A DNA stretch of 64,000 nt from Entrophospora sp. SA101 (lineage: Eukaryota; Glomeromycota; Glomeromycetes; Entrophosporales; Entrophosporaceae). Both the position numbers and the translations under genes were made by a program. Of this stretch, positions 63,555 to 64,000 are shown piece by piece. Positions within the stretch are counted from its first letter, which is position 1; the number at the start of each line of letters is the position of its first letter. Where the stretch lies: the NCBI GenBank assembly GCA_958430865.1, contig CAUDNR010000025.1, positions 42,495 through 106,494 of the forward strand. The letters run 5' to 3'. The notes beneath the pieces were generated by a model. That model was not told the DNA's origin. It searched no databases and saw only the letters and a program-made list of their open reading frames with translations.

Positions 63555-64000
63555 ATGAGCAAACGACCAATTTTTAATGTAAAACTTATAGCTATTGGCT
63601 CAATTTTACCCAATTTACACTATGGTATCAATGCAATTCATTGGTGGACCACAAGAGGTGATATTGATTTAACTAGTGGTGCATTTCTTTATCCAGTACG
63701 TGTTGGTTGGCAAACTGCTATTGAAATAAATACCAAAAGATATTATACACAAGTATTAGAAGATAACAGAACTGATAAATCACGCCCTGGTTTTAGAAGT
63801 TATACTGGAAATGAGTTTAGTGATGTTGAAGATTCTTCTAGCAAAGCAATTACTTCTTTATATAAACAATTGAATCCATCCACAAACACCAAATATTCTG
63901 GCCCATTAGTATTAGGTTGGGAACAAGAAATCAATTTAAAAGCATCATTGGAAGGTGTGCAATTTCGTCCATTTGTGATCAATGTAGACAAATTTCAAAT
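63555..64000 (+). CDS. Start of a second copy of the RNase H-like transposon family, cut by window end
   Basis: The frame begins MSKRPIFNVKLIAIGSILPN and continues LHYGINAIHWWTTRGDIDLT, then YSGPLVLGWEQEINLKASLE. It aligns with the 59.1-kb protein (LHYGHFAENWW, FSGPNVLGFNDEVM) at the same spacing, so it is a diverged paralogue in the same orientation. Its leader is nearly identical to the reverse complement of 14745-14870, tying it to the deleted copy there. It is open to the window edge, so completeness is unknown. Confidence 0.75.
   Translation, partial: MSKRPIFNVKLIAIGSILPNLHYGINAIHWWTTRGDIDLTSGAFLYPVRVGWQTAIEINTKRYYTQVLEDNRTDKSRPGFRSYTGNEFSDVEDSSSKAITSLYKQLNPSTNTKYSGPLVLGWEQEINLKASLEGVQFRPFVINVDKFQ

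Overview
The window looks like nuclear DNA from a mucoromycotan fungus, most probably an arbuscular mycorrhizal fungus of the Rhizophagus type. It is very AT-rich, genes carry many short GT-AG introns, and long stretches are filled with decayed DNA transposons. The fungal-type trehalose phosphorylase fragment, the housekeeping genes (MCM7, MTHFR, Nup62, Rab18-like) and the transposon families fit this. The species is inferred from style and was not checked by any search.

Host genes sit in islands. At 5.3-9.7 kb are a SAM-dependent methyltransferase (+), a mitochondrially targeted PIF1-like helicase with altered catalytic motifs (-), and a DeSI/PPPDE isopeptidase (+), the last two divergent. 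A Q/N-rich protein with a C-terminal membrane segment lies at 17.1-18.9 kb. At 28.5-31.8 kb a Rab18-like GTPase (+) and a PPR protein (-) converge. Nup62/Nsp1 (-) is at 34.3-37.6 kb and an unrecognised 498-residue protein (-) at 40.7-42.2 kb. At 45.1-57.3 kb are a trehalose phosphorylase broken at an assembly gap, MCM7, a small acidic protein with a CSN9/CSNAP-like tail, and MTHFR.

The rest is mainly transposon material. A DUF7869-like gene opens the window (0.5-3.1 kb). A second RNase H-like family occurs as a deleted copy at 13.9-14.9 kb, a nearly complete copy at 59.1-62.9 kb and the start of a third at 63.6 kb. A 1.15-kb repeat lies 5' of the first two of these in opposite orientations, giving a 43-kb-spaced inverted pair. 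Other residents are two related hAT relics (19.2-20.4 and 32.1-34.0 kb), a Tigger relic interrupted by a Tc1 relic (22.9-24.2 kb), a Tc1 deletion derivative with a pogo-like MITE inside its terminal repeat (42.5-43.9 kb), and several MITEs with readable target-site duplications.

The host genes do not form one pathway; the juxtaposition is ordinary for a eukaryotic chromosome. The most distinctive points are the motif-degenerate but structurally intact PIF1-like gene, the shared catalytic-core pattern of two poorly described transposase-like families, and the nested transposon stratigraphy. No tRNA, rRNA or CRISPR array was recognised.
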